Assembly (NCBI GenBank): GCA_032433765.1
Contig: JAVIAB010000008.1
Coordinates: 45,512,606 to 45,576,605, forward strand
Length of the DNA stretch: 64,000 nucleotides
Origin: Megaustenia siamemsis
Taxonomy: Eukaryota > Mollusca > Gastropoda > Stylommatophora > Ariophantidae
Direction of reading: 5' to 3'
In this document: positions 46,673 through 59,304 of the stretch, piece by piece
How positions within the stretch are numbered: position 1 is the first letter of the stretch
Layout of the letters: each line of letters begins with the position of its first letter
Notes under the pieces: model-generated
What the model was told of the DNA's origin: nothing
Database searches by the model: none
Seen by the model: the letters and a program-made list of their open reading frames with translations, nothing else
Program-made: the position numbers and the translations under genes

Positions 46673-48292
46673 TTCATTGCTAGCCTCACTGCACCAACCG
46701 TTTCAGTTAATAGTCTCATCGCTTCATTGCTAGCCTCAACTCACCAACCGTCTAAGTTACTAGTCGCATCGCTTCATTGCTAGCCTCAACTCACCAACCG
46801 TTTCAGTTACTAGTCTCATTGCTTCATTGCTAGCCTCAACTCACCAACCGTTTCAGTTACTAGTCGCATCGCTTTATTGCTAGCCTCAACTCACCAACCG
46901 TTTCAGTTAGTCTCATCGCTTCATTGCTAGCCTCAATTCACCAACCGTTTCAGTTACTAGTCGCATCGCTTCATTGCTAGCCTCAACTCACCAATCGTTT
47001 CAGTTACTAGTCTCATCGCTTCATTGCTAGCCTCAATTCACCAACCGTTACAGTTAATAGTCTCATAGCTTCATTGCTAGCCTCAATTCACCAACCGTTT
47101 CAGTTACTAGTCTCATCGCTTCATTGCTAGCCTCAAGTCACCAATCGTTTCAGTTACTAGTCTCATTGCTTCATTGCTAGCCTCAACTCACCAACTGTTT
47201 CAGTTACTAGTCTCATCGCTTCATTGCAAGCCTCAACTCACCAACCGTTTCAGTTACTAGTCTCATCACTTCATTGCTAGCCTCACTGCACACACCGTTT
47301 CAGTTACTAGTCTCATCGCTTCATTGCTAGCCTCAATTCACCAACCGTTTCAGTTACTAGTCTCATCGCTTCATTGCTAGCCTCAACTCACCAACTGTTT
47401 CAGTTACTAGTCTCATTGCTTCATTGCTAGCCTCAACTCACCAACTGTTTCAGTTACTAGTCTCATCGCTTCATTGCTAGCCTCAACTCACCAACAGTTT
47501 CAGTTACTAGTCTCATCGCTTCATTGCTAGCCTCATTTCACCAACTGTTTCAGTTAGTCTCATCGCTTCATTGCTAGCCTCAACTCACCAATCGTTTCAG
47601 TTACTAGTCTCATCGCTTCATTGCTAGCCTCAATTCACCAACCGTTACAGTTACTAGTCTCATCGCTTCATTGCTAGCCTCAATTCACCAACCGTTTCAG
47701 TTACTAGTTTCATCGCTTCATTGCTAGCCTCAATTCACCAACCGTTTCAGTTACTAGTCTCATCGCTTTATTGCTAGCCTCAATTCACCTACCGTTTCAG
47801 TTACTAGTCTCATCACTTCATTGCTAGCCTCAACTCACCAACTGTTTCAGTTACTAGTCTCATCGCTTCTTTGCTAGCCTCAATTCACCAACTGTTTCAG
47901 TTAGTCTCATCGCTTCATTGCTAGCCTCAATTCACCAACTGTTTCAGTTAGTCTCATCGTTTCATTGCTAGCCTCAATTCACCAACCGTTTCATTTACTA
48001 GTCTCATCGCTTCATTGCTAGCCTCAACTCACCAACTGTTTCAGTTACTAGTCTCATCGCTTCTTTGCTAGCCTCAATTCACCAACTGTTTCAGTTAGTC
48101 TCATCGCTTCATTGCTAGCCTCAATTCACCAACTGTTTCAGTTAGTCTCATCGCTTCATTGCTAGCCTCAATTCACCAACCGTTTCAGTTACTAGTCTCA
48201 TCGCTTCATTGCTAGCCTCAATTCACCAACCGTTTCAGTTACTAGTCTCATCGCTTCATTGCTAGCCTCAACTCACCAACCGTTTCAGTTAC
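46615..48292. repeat. 50-bp satellite array, segment 1
   Basis: The unit runs ACTAGTCTCATCGCTTCATT, GCTAGCCTCAACTCACCAAC, CGTTTCAGTT (50 bp). Common variants: 47-bp units lacking three bases (CAGTTAGTCTC), AATTCACC for AACTCACC, and CTACCG for CAACCG. The array is interrupted at 48,293 by a DNA transposon. Confidence 0.96.
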
Positions 48293-48525
48293 TATAGCTT
48301 GTTTCATAACTCGTGCCCAACTTTAAAAATCGATAGCTTTTTAACCACTTGTTGTAAGATATTCAAAATTTGCATGTAAAGTTATAATGATTAGAACCCA
48401 ACAGGGAATTAATTTCATTAAAAAAAAACATTTGGTTATTATTGTTGCTTATTTGATTAATATAAATTTATAACGCCCATTGATGTAGTCAAAACTTAAT
48501 GTTTACAGTATTTTAAACTAAAAAT

Positions 48526-48962
48526 CTATCTATTGACCTTTCGAGCCGTAACCGGCCCATAGGGCGTAGACCAAGATACACCTTCTCCTATATGAATTTT
48601 TGTTCTAGCAGTTTTCTTTTAAAGATATTTTATTAAATCTCGCCATCTGTCTCTGTTCTGTGCAAGCAGTTCTATCTCATTGAGGGAGCCGATTCCTGCT
48701 GCTCTTGCCTCTCTCATCAATGTTCTTCTCAGTGTCTCCCTGGGTCTTCCTCTTTTTCTTTTACCTGTTGTTTCCCATATGAGGGCTTGCTTTGCTATTC
48801 GATTATTATCTCTTCTCATCACATGTCCAACGTATGACCATCGTCTTTTCTTTATTACTGAAGATATTAGTGGTTGATTGGCGATTTCTCTAATTTCCTC
48901 GTTTGTTTTGAATTCGTTCCATTCTATACCAAGTATTTTCCTTAGACATTTATTTTCGAATG
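48526..48962 (-). mobile_element. 5'-truncated RTE-like LINE inserted in transposon copy 2
   Basis: The minus strand reads NKCLRKILGIEWNEFKTNEE, SYVGHVMRRDNNRIAKQAL, GKRKRGRPRETL and RDRWRDLIKYL, then a 3' UTR with CCTTTCGAGCCGTAACCGGC on the plus strand. AAACTAAAAAT flanks it at 48,515-48,525 and 48,963-48,973, an 11-bp target duplication. Transposon copy 1 carries the uninterrupted site near 2,222-2,234. The same LINE 3' end is at 61,050. Confidence 0.88.
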
Positions 48963-49123
48963 AAACTAAAAATAGCGAGTACAAATCCATAGACGGTAGA
49001 ATTGACGTATTTGCACGCTTTCCCCGTGGTTTTTTTTTTTTTTGACAAAATTATACACTTGAGAAATTGTGTGTTCCATTTCCGTTCATTCATAGGTGTA
49101 GACGTTGAACAATAACATTTATC

Positions 49124-50399
49124 ATGAGTCTTAAAATTAAATTCTGCAGTTTACAAAACATCGCAATAAAAATGTATGACTATTTTTGCAAAGAGGCTAA
49201 ACGAGGAAGATTATTTCATTCTTTAGAAAACCCTGAGAATAGGACAACACATTTTGGATTTATCTAAACGGTCATTTAATCGCTGGATTCAAGCATGTGA
49301 CCGTCAATGTTCAAAATATACAAAATCACAAGGAAGAGCAAAAATGTTGGATAATTTCGACAGTGAACTTATTAGAAGTGAAATTCGCAAAATGTTGGGT
49401 ATGAATGAAACTGTTACAATAAGAAAATTAAAAATTTCGCTGAAAAAGAACAACAGTATTGAAATATCAAAGTTTACATTATGTGGGAATGTGAGAGCTG
49501 CAGGCTTTACATTCTGAAAGTATTCCAATGGACGAAACATCATCTGTGAGAAGCCACATATAGTAGTCATGAGAAGCAAGTACTTACGTGAAGTAAAAGA
49601 GGTGCGCAAGCAAGGTTATGATATTGTGTACTTGGATGAAACATGGATCAATGCTCACCACACTAACCAAAGGGAATGGCAGTCATCAGATGGAAAGATT
49701 AAGAGATTAATACCTAGCAGCAAAGGACAGCGCTTGATAATTGCTCATGCAGGTAGTCGACAACATGGACTAATACAGAATGCAGAGCTCATTTTTCTTT
49801 CAAAATCCATAGACAATCGGGATTATCACTCTGAGATGAATGGTCACATATTTAGACATTGGATTGAAAATTATGTTCTCCCATCACTAGATCGACCATC
49901 TTGCCTAATAATGGACAATGCAGCGTACCACAACATTGTTGCACTTGAAGATAAAGTCCCGACGTCATCCAGTACAAAAGATGCTATTAAGATATGCCTC
50001 ACAAAGGAGCACATACAATTTAATAACATGTACTTAAAACCTGAATTACTATCTCTAGTAAAGCAAAAACAAAGGACACAGATTTTTCAAATAGATAAGA
50101 TTATCCAAGAGCACAGTCATATAAGTTTCAGGCTGCCACCTTACCATGCTCATTTAAATCCAATAGAACTAATCTGGGCAAAATTAAAAGGACAAGTGGC
50201 AGATAAAAATACAACATTCAAAATATGCGATGTAAAGACTCTTGCTAATCTCGCTTTATTAAATATAGACAAAGATTATTGGGCTAAATGTGAAGACCAC
50301 GTCTTAAAACAGGAAGAGGAATATTGGAAAAATGATGGTTTGTGGAATATTCAACCCCAAACAGTTATTAATCTTTTAGACTCGTCTGATTCAGAATGA
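49124..50399 (+). pseudogene. DDE transposase, copy 2, inactivated
   Basis: About 95% like the gene at 2387-3664 by eye, but broken by a 2-bp deletion near 49,244 and a TGA at about 49,516 (AGA in copy 1) after RAAGFTF. The remaining 276 codons from 49,569 are open and include YLDETW, LIMDNAAYHN and LNPIELIW. The conventional N occurs after the second catalytic D, where copy 1 has D. Confidence 0.88.
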
Positions 50400-50851
50400 A
50401 AGTATATAGCCCCCACAATGTTGGCCCTTATATTACCTTAAATTAGTTCAACAAACGGTCCTTTTCAGGACCACACAACTATGAAAATTGGACATACATG
50501 TATACCTTGATATTATCGTCCGTCCTAGAACTGAGAAGACAATAATTCTCCTGGTGTTTTTCCTTATTCAGTTATTTCCCCATTACGGCCACGCCTTTAC
50601 CTACTGAAAATTAATCATAGACCAGCAACTACGGTAATTTCTATTATTTAGGGGTTCACAATTTACAATTTTGACAAACATCAAAGAAATTCGCCGCTTT
50701 AAGAAAACTACAGCTGCAAGATATTTGTTAAATATACATTTAAAGGGTCTTTTGCATTCTAATAACATTTGGAAAATTTCAACAGTATTAAACAAACGGT
50801 TTCTGAGCAATAGCGTTTTGAAGTTGGGCAAGTGATTTGAAACGAGCTATA

Positions 50852-51734
50852 GTCTCATCGCTTCATTGCTAGCCTCAACTCACCAACTGTTTCAGTTACT
50901 ATAGTCTCATCGCTTCATTGCTAGCCTCAACTCACCAACCGTTTCAGTTACTAGTCTCATCGCTTCATTGCTAGCCTTAATTCACCAACTGTTTCAGTTA
51001 CTCTCATGGCGTCATTACTAGCCTCAATTCACCTACCGTTTCAATTACTGGTCTCATCACTTCATTGCTAGCCTCAATTCACCTATCGTTTCAGTTACTA
51101 GTCTCATCGCTTCATTGCTAGCCTCAATTCACCAACTGTTTAAGTTAACTCATCGCTTAATTGCTAGCCTCAATTCACCAACCGTTTCAGTTACTAGTCT
51201 CATCGCTTCATTGCTAGCCTCAATGCACCAACCGTTTCAGTTACTAGTCTCATCGCTTCATTGCTAGCCTCAATTCACCAACCGTTTCAGTTACTAGTCT
51301 CATCGCTTCATTGCTAGCCTCAATTCACCAATCGTTTCAGTTACTAGTCTCATCGCTTCATTGCTAGCCTCAACTCACCAACCTTTTCAGTTACTAGTCT
51401 CATCGCTTCATTGCTAGCCTCACCAACCGTTTCAGTTAGTCCCATCGCTTCATTGCTAGCCTCAACTCAACAACCGTTTCAGTTACTAGTCTCATCGCTT
51501 CATTGCTAGCCTCAAATCACCAACCGTTTCAGTTACTAGTCTCATCGCTTCATTGCTAGCCTCAATTCCCCTACCGTTTCAGTTACTAGTCTCAACGCTT
51601 CATTGCTAGCCTCAATTCACCTACCGTTTCAGTTACTAGTCTCATCGCTTCATTGCTAGCCTCAATTCACCAACTGTTTGTTACTAGTCTCATCGCTTTA
51701 TTGCTAGCCTCAATTCACATACCATTTCAGTTAC
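50852..51734. repeat. 50-bp satellite array, segment 2
   Basis: Continuation of the same array between transposon copies 2 and 3. A unit at 50,898-50,905 reads ACTATAGT in place of ACTAGT. Confidence 0.96.
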
Positions 51735-53851
51735 TATAGCTCGTTTCAAATCATGTGCCCAACTTCAAAACGCTATTACTCTCTAACCGTTTGTTAAAAA
51801 CTTTTGAAATTTTCCAAATGTTATTAGAATACAAAAGACCCTTTAAATGTATATTTAACAAATATCTTGCAGCTGCAGTTTTCTTAAAGCGGCGATATTT
51901 CTTTGATGTTTGTCAAAATTGTAAATTGTGAAGCCCTAAAGAATAGAAATTACCGTAGTTGCTGGTCTATGATTAATTTTCACTAGGTAAAGGCGTGGCC
52001 GTAATGGGGAAATAACTGGATAAAACAAAACACCAGGAAAATTATTGTCTTCTCAGTTCGAGGACGGACGATAATATCAAGGTATACCTGTATGTCCAAT
52101 TTTCATAGTTGGGTGGTCCTGAAAAGGACCGTTTGTTGAACTAATTTAAGGTAATATAGGGGCCAACATTGTTGGGGCTATATACTTTCATTCTGAATCA
52201 GACGAGTCTAAAAGATTAATAACTTTGGGGTTGAACATTCCACAAACCATCATTTTTCCAATATTCCTCTTCCTGTTTTAAGACGTGGTCTTCCCATTTA
52301 GCCCAATAATCTTTGTCTATATTTAACAAAGCGAGATTAGCAAGAGTCTTTACATCGCATATTTTGAATGTTGTATTTTTATCTGCCACTTATCCTTTTA
52401 ATTTTGCCCAGATTAGTTCTATTGGATTTAAATGAGCATGGTAAGGTGGCAGCCTGAAACTTATATGACCGTGCTCTTGGATAATCTTATCTATTTGAAA
52501 AATCTTTGTCCTCTGTTTTTGCTTTACTAGAGATAGTAATTCAGGTTTTAAGTACATGTTATTAAATTGTATGTGCTCCTTTGTGAGCCATATCTTAATA
52601 GCATCTTTTGTACTGGATGACGTCAGGACTTTATCTTCAAGTGCAACAATGTTGTGGTACGCTGCATTGTCCATTATTAGGCAAGATGGTCGATCTAGTG
52701 ATGGGAGAACATAATTTTCAATCCAATGTCTAAATATGTGACCATTCATCTCAGAGTGATAATCCCGATTGTCTATGGATTTTGAAAGAAAAATGAGCTC
52801 TGCATTCTGTATTAGTCCATGTTGTCGACTACCTGCATGAGCAACTATCAAGCGCTGTCCTTTGCTGCTAGGTATTAATCTCTTAATCTTTCCATCTGAT
52901 GACTGCCATTCCCTTTGGTTAGTGTGGTGAGCATTGATCCATGTTTCATCCAAGTACACAATATCATAACCTTGCTTGCGCACCTCTTTTACTTCACGTA
53001 AGTACTTGCTTCTCATGACTACTATATGTGGCTTCTCACAGATGATGTTTCGTCCATTGGAATACTTTCAGAATGTAAAGCCTGCAGCTCTCACATTCCT
53101 CCATAATGTAGACTTTGATATTTCTATACTGTTGTTCTTTTTCAGCGATACTTTTAATTTTCTTATTGTAACAGTTTCATTCATACCCAACATTTTGCGA
53201 AATTCACTTCTAATAAGTTCACTGTCGAAATTATCCAACATTTTTGCTCTTCCTTGTGATTTTGTATATTTTGAACATTGACGGTCACGTGCTTGAATCC
53301 AGCGATTAAATGACCGTTTAGATAAATCCAAAATGTGTCTTGTCCTATTCTCAGGGTTTTCTAAAGAATGAAATATCCTTCCTCGTTTAGCCTCTTTGCA
53401 AAAATAGTCATACATTTTTATTGCGATGTTTTGTAAACTGCAGAATTTCATTTTAAGACTTATGATAAATGTTATTGTTCCACGTCTCCACCTATGAATG
53501 AACGGAAATGGAACACACAATGCCTCGTGTTTTCTACAAGTGTCTAATTGTGTCAGACAACTCACGTGGAAAGCGTGCAAAAACGTCAATTGTACCGTGT
53601 ATGGATTTTTAATCGCTATTTTTAACTTAAAATACTGTAAACATTAAGTTTTGACTACATCAATGGGTCGTTATAAATTTATATAAATCAAATAAGCAAC
53701 AATAATAACCAAATGTTTTTTTTCAATGAAATTAATTCCCTGTTGAGTTCTAATCATTATAACTTTACATGCAAATTTTGAAAAAATTACAAAAGGAGAT
53801 TAAAAAGATATCGATTTTAAAAGTTGGGCACATGATTTGAAACGAGCTATA
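51735..53851 (-). mobile_element. IS630/mariner-type transposon, copy 3, opposite orientation
   Basis: Ends TATAGCTCGTTTCAAATCAT on both sides in inverted orientation. Flanked by satellite, again broken at the TA of ACTAGT. Orientation is reversed relative to copy 2. Confidence 0.9.
52188..53463 (-). pseudogene. DDE transposase, copy 3, inactivated
   Basis: The start codon reads ATA where copy 1 has ATG (at 53,461-53,463). The codon after RAAGFTF is TGA, as in copy 2, and a further stop (TAA for CAA) lies near 52,390 just after the LNPIELIWAKLKG motif. YLDETW and LIMDNAAYHN remain in a 208-codon open frame (52,390-53,016). Confidence 0.88.
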
Positions 53852-56325
53852 GTCTCATCGCTTCATTGATAGCCTCAATTCACCTACCGTTTCAGTTACT
53901 AGTCTCTTCGCTTCATTGCTAGCCTCAATTCACCTACCGTTTCAGTTATTAGTCTCATCGCTTTATTGCTAGCCTCAATTCACCTACCGTTTCAGTTACT
54001 AGTCTCATCGCTTCATTGCTAGCCTCAATTCACCTACCGTTTCAGTTACTAGTCTCATCGCTTTATTGCTAGCCTCAATTCACCTACCGTTTCAGTTACT
54101 AGTCTCATCGCTTCATTGCTAGCCTCAATTCACCTACCGTTTCAGTTACTAGTCTCATCGCTTTATTGCTAGCGTCAATTCACCTACCGTTTCAGTTACT
54201 AGTCTCATCGCTTCATTGCTAGCCTCAACTCACCAACTGTTTCAGTTAGTCTCATCGCTTCATTGCTAGCCTCAACTCACCAACCGTTTCAGTTACTAGT
54301 CTCATCGCTTCATTGCTAGCCTCAATTCACCAACCGTTTCAGTTACTAGTCTCATCGCTTCATTGCTAGCCTCAACTCACCAACCGTTTCAGTTACTAGT
54401 CTCATCGCTTCATTGCTAGCCTCAACTCACCAACCGTTTCAGTTACTAGTCTCATCGCTTCATTGCTAGCCTCAACTCACCAACCGTTTCAGTTACTAGT
54501 CTCATCGCTTCATTGCTAGCCTCAACTCACCTACCGTTTCAGTTACTAGTCTCATCGCTTCATTGCTAGCCTCAACTCACCAACCGTTTCAGTTACTAGT
54601 CTCATCGCTTCATTGCTAGCCTCAATTCACCAACCGTTTCAGTTACTAGTCTCATCGCTTCATTGCTAGCTTCAACTCACCAACCGTTTCAGTTACTAGT
54701 CTCATCGCTTCATTGCTAGCCTCAACTCACCAACCGTTTCAGTTACTAGTCTCATCGCTTCATTGCTAGCCTCAACTCACCAACCGTTTCAGTTAATAGT
54801 CTCATTGCTTCATTGCTAGCCTCAACTCACAAACCGTTTCAGTTACTAGTCTCATCGCTTCATTGCTAGCCTCAACTCACCAACCATTTCAGTTAGTCTC
54901 ATCGCTTCATTGCTAGCCTCAATTCACCAACCGTTTCAGTTACTAGTCTCATCGCTTCATTGCTAGCCTCAACTCACCAACCGTTTCAGTTACTAGTCTC
55001 ATCGCTTCATTGCTAGCCTCAACTCACCAACCGTTTCAGTTACTAGTCTCATCGCTTCATTGCTAGCCTCAACTCAACAACCGTTTCAGTTACTAGTCTC
55101 ATCGCTTCATTGCTAGCCTCACCAACCGTTTCAGTTAGTCTCATCGCTTCATTGCTAGCCTCAACTCACCAACCGTTTCAGTTACTAGTCTCATCGCTTC
55201 AATGCTAGCCTCACCAACCGTTTCAGTTAGTCTCATCGCTTCATTGCTAGCCTCAACTCAACAACCGTTTCAGATACTAGTCTCATCGCTTCATTGCTAG
55301 CCTCAACTCACCAACCGTTTCAGTTACTAGTCTCATCGCTTCATTGCTATCCTCAACTCACCAACCGTTTCAGTTACTAGTCTCATCGCTTCATTGCTAG
55401 CCTCAATTCACCTATCGTTTCAGTTACTAGTCTCATCGCTTAATTGCTAGCCTCAACTCACCTACCGTTTCAGTTACTAGTCTCATCGCTTCATTGCTAT
55501 CCTCAACTCACCTACCGTTTCAGTTACTAGTGTCATCGCTTCATTGCTAGCCTCAACTCACCAACCATTTCAGCTACTAGTCTCATCGCTTCATTGCTAG
55601 CCTCAACTCACCAACCGTTTCAGTTACTAGTCTCATCGCTTCATTGCTAGCCTCAACTCACCAACCATTTCAGCTACTAGTCTCATCGCTTCATTGCTAG
55701 CCTCAATTCACCAACTGTTTCAGTTACTAGTCTCATCGCTTCATTGCTAGCCTCAATTCACCAACCGTTTAATTACTAGTCTCATCGCTTCATTGCTAGC
55801 CTCAATTCACCAACCATTTCAGCTACTAGTCTCATCGCTTCATTGCTAGCCTCAATTCACAACTGTTTCAGTTACTAGTCTCATCGCTTCATTGCTAGCT
55901 TCAATTCACCAACTGTTTCAGTTACTAGTCCCATCGCTTCATTGCTAGCCTCAATTCACCAACCGTTTCAGTTACTAGTTTGATCGCTTCATTGCTAGCC
56001 TCAACTGACCAACCGTTTCAGTTACTAGTCTCATCGCTTCATTGCAAGCCTCAACTCACCAACCGTTTCAGTTACTAGTCTCATCGCTTCATTGCAAGCC
56101 TCAACTCACCAACCGTTTCAGTTACTAGTCTCATCGCTTCATTGCAAGCCTCAACTCACCAACCGTTTCAATTACTAGTCTCATCGCTTCATTGCTAGCC
56201 TCAACTCACCAACCGTTTCAGTTACTAGTCTCATCGCTTCATTGCAAGCCTCAACTCACCAACCGTTTCAGTTACTAGTCTCATCGCTTCATTACTAGCC
56301 TCAACTCACCAACCGTTTCAGTTAC
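53852..56325. repeat. 50-bp satellite array, segment 3
   Basis: About 49 units. Identity is highest in the middle (54,250-55,100); left units favour CACCTACCG, and a run of GCAAGC variants lies at 56,040-56,260, indicating local homogenisation. Confidence 0.96.
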
Positions 56326-57095
56326 TATAGTCCGTTCAGAAATTCATAACCACACTTGAATTAGCTTTACGTGATAACCGTTTGTTATTTTGCTTTCAAC
56401 TTTTGCATGTAATCTTATAATATTGATGTCGTTATAGAAATATTTTTTGCTCTGAGAAATTTGATCTAGTTTAAAAGTTTTCTTCTTTAGGCTATATTAA
56501 ATTCACCCTGTTCGAATTTGACACCATTTTAGGATATATACATTAATTTGGTGCGGTCGTTCACGTAAAATAGTTTGGCTATTGCAGAAACACTAAGTTC
56601 AGGAAAATCCCGTGCACAAAACTGAATTGTTATTGAACGACATGACGCACCACGGCCTGGGCATTAATTACCGAAGGGAAGGCGTATCTTTATTAATTTT
56701 GTGAAGACTCAGTAGAAAATTTGTTGACTTTAAATACCAACATTTATATCTAAATTACAATGAGTTTGAAATGCAAATTTATAACTATGCAAAAGGTTAC
56801 TGTTTTACTATATCAGCACTTCCTTAGGGAATTCAAGATGGGACAAAGTGCCTACTGCATCAAATACAAAAGAGCAAATTAGGACATGGCTTGCGAATGA
56901 AAATGTCAAATTTGACGACACATATTTAAAACCCGAATTGTTACAACTTGTGAAGAATACGAATAAGAAAAAGGTGTACCATGTTGACAAAATCATTGAG
57001 AAATACGGCCACACTAATTGTAACCAATTGAATTCATGTTTGCAAATACACATAACGAACAACAACCACAATTAAGCACTATGTAGATACGCTTC
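56326..57095 (+). mobile_element. diverged IS630/mariner-type element, truncated (4A)
   Basis: The left end TATAGTCCGTTCAGAAATTC begins at a satellite ACTAGT site. A 75-codon frame (56,848-57,075) is a transposase scrap, reading STRKEQ-like TKEQIRTWLANENVKFDDTY and LKPELLQLVKNTNKKK, aligned with the segment between the second D and E of the other copies. Most of the gene and the right end are missing, apparently displaced by the next element. Confidence 0.7.
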
Positions 57096-57588
57096 TATAG
57101 TCCGTTCAGATTCGTTTGCCTAGACATTAATTTATTTTTTCACAAACTTATTGTTCATTTGCATTGATCTTTTGAAGTTAGGTTTAGAATACTAATGTCG
57201 CTATAAAAATATTTTTTTATCAAAGAAATGTGATCCAGTTTCAAAGATGCCTTATTTAACCTATATTAAAAAAAAGTTAATCGATATTATAAACACCGGC
57301 GGGATTATGTAGATGCTTACATCTCACAGCTGATTCTTTAACATATAGGCATGACCTTCACGGCTGAATGCGCACCGTCCTAAAATAGTTATGTTTCCAC
57401 TATAAATTTTTATAAAGAAATGTTACATATGAAATTTCCCGTTTAGCACAAATGACATTTTAGCCGAAACCGGAAATTATGTGACGTCAAAATCACGGCC
57501 GTAGACTCGAGTTCGAGTCATAATTAGGCAAATCTCAATATTTACAGAAAGGAGGCGGCACTATCCATATTATCTTCTGCAAGTCTAT

Positions 57589-58872
57589 GTGAGAATGAAT
57601 ATAAAGGCAAAATATTTTACTGAGCATAACATTGCTATAAAGATTTATCAATACTTCTGCAGAGAGCGTAAAAAGGGACATCTTTATTGTTCTTTATCAA
57701 ACCCTGAGAAGAGAACAATGCATATTTTAGGTTTGTGTAAACGTTCATTTGATCGAATAGTTAAAGGAAGCGGATATTTATTGCCAACAAATGCAAGAAA
57801 GCAAGGAAGGAAAGAAACGTTAGACAGTTTTGATAAGGACCTAGTAAAAAGAGAAATCTGTCGAATGTTTGATATAAACGAAGAAGTGACACTTAGAAAG
57901 TTGAAGCTTTGGCTGAAAACTAACAACGACATTGAAATATCAAAAACTTCATTATGGAAAATATTAAGAAGTGCAGGCTTCACCTTTAGAAAGTATGCTG
58001 GTGGAAAAAACATTATTTGTGAGAAGCCACATCTAGTAGCTCTTAGAAGCAAGTATTTACGTGAAGTGAAGGAAATGCGCGAAAATGATTATGATATTGT
58101 TTATTTAGATGAAACTTGGATCAACGCTCATCATACAAATGAAAAGGAATGGCAGTTAGCAGATGGAAGTATTAAAAGATCAGTACCAAGCAGTAAAGGG
58201 CAACGTTTGATAGTTGCACATGCAGGTAGCAGACATAATGGGTTGTTGCAGAATGCTCATCTCGTTTTCATTTCAAAATCCATAGACAATAGAGACTACC
58301 ACTCCGAAATGAATGGGCACATATTTAAAGACTGGATCGAGAAAAGTATCCTTCCAATATTAGATCGACCTTCTTGTCTGATAATGGACAATGCTTCATA
58401 CCATAACGTAGTTAACGTAGAAGATAGAATCCCAACATCATCAAGTACAAAAGATGCAATCAAAACGTGGCTCATAAAAGAACACATACAAGTTAACGAC
58501 AGCTACTTGAAACCCGAATTGCTTAGCCTTGTAAAACAGACACAACGTACAAAGATATTTAAAATAGACAAGTTAATTCAAGAACATGGCCATAGATGTT
58601 TGAGACTACCTCCATATCATGCACACTTAAATCCTATAGAACTAGTTTGGGCAAAAGTTAAAGGACACGTAGCATTTACAAATAAAACTTTCAAATTATG
58701 CGATGTTGAGACACTTACAAATCAGGCTCTATCAAATATAAATAAAGACTACTGGGTAAAATGTGAGGATCATGTGTTACGACAAGAAGAGGAATATTGG
58801 AAAAAGGATGGTTTGTTGTTTGTTCAGCCGAAAGCAGTAATCGACCTATTTGACTCGTCTGATTCTGAATGA
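57589..58872 (+). CDS. DDE transposase of IS630/Tc1/mariner type, intact 427 codons
   Basis: A full-length open frame, starting MRMNIKAKYFTEHNIAIK and ending DLFDSSDSE. The N-terminal HTH region is around residues 12-55 and a second HTH-like region around 85-140. Catalytic residues: YLDETW (about residue 179), LIMDNASYHN (about 266) and LNPIELVW (about 350), giving about 83 residues between the second D and the E. It is clearly diverged from copies 1-3 yet keeps every conserved block, as expected of a gene under selection until recently. The acidic end DSSDSE is identical to that of copy 1. With both terminal repeats present this is the best candidate for an active element here; expression is not shown. 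Confidence 0.9.
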   Translation: MRMNIKAKYFTEHNIAIKIYQYFCRERKKGHLYCSLSNPEKRTMHILGLCKRSFDRIVKGSGYLLPTNARKQGRKETLDSFDKDLVKREICRMFDINEEVTLRKLKLWLKTNNDIEISKTSLWKILRSAGFTFRKYAGGKNIICEKPHLVALRSKYLREVKEMRENDYDIVYLDETWINAHHTNEKEWQLADGSIKRSVPSSKGQRLIVAHAGSRHNGLLQNAHLVFISKSIDNRDYHSEMNGHIFKDWIEKSILPILDRPSCLIMDNASYHNVVNVEDRIPTSSSTKDAIKTWLIKEHIQVNDSYLKPELLSLVKQTQRTKIFKIDKLIQEHGHRCLRLPPYHAHLNPIELVWAKVKGHVAFTNKTFKLCDVETLTNQALSNINKDYWVKCEDHVLRQEEEYWKKDGLLFVQPKAVIDLFDSSDSE

Positions 58873-58959
58873 TCATTACTCTGATTAAGTCTACAGATAA
58901 ATAGTTTGATTTGCAAAATTTCCTAGTTGATTTGTTAAACAGTTTATTGTTCAAGACCA

Positions 58960-59205
58960 CCCAAGCAATCAAAAATATGTTATAAGCAAACCAACAACCA
59001 TTACTTTGAATGGAAGCCTGCTTGAGTCAGTACAGAAGTTCAGCTGTCTTGGATCCACTATTACAGCCACACTTTCCTTAGATGAGGAACTAAATGTACG
59101 TATTTGAAAGGCAGCGACAACATTTGGGAAACTCACACCAAGAGCATGGAACTATATCAAATTGACTCTACGAACAAAAGTTCTATATATAATTTAAAAT
59201 TTGTA
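58960..59205 (+). mobile_element. LINE fragment inside transposon copy 4
   Basis: Reads VQKFSCLGSTITATLSLDEE, then KAATTFGKLTPRAWNYIKLT, the region after the polymerase motif of RTE-like LINEs. One stop interrupts it. Its insertion lengthens the 3' UTR of copy 4. Confidence 0.7.
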
Positions 59206-59304
59206 TACTTGCCACCCAGTAAAATTTTATGGACACGCCTATGGGTCATCGTTGCACTAGATTACTGTAAACCATTTTGATTAGGGTCAAAATAATAGTT
59301 ACAT

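Larger units (their letters stand above)
48293..50851 (+). mobile_element. IS630/mariner-type transposon, copy 2, inside the satellite
   Basis: Ends TATAGCTTGTTTCATAACTC and, inverted, TATAGCTCGTTTCAAATCAC. It interrupts the satellite at the TA of ACTAGT (TA at 48,293-48,294 and 50,850-50,851). A 437-bp LINE fragment lies inside near its left end. Confidence 0.9.
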
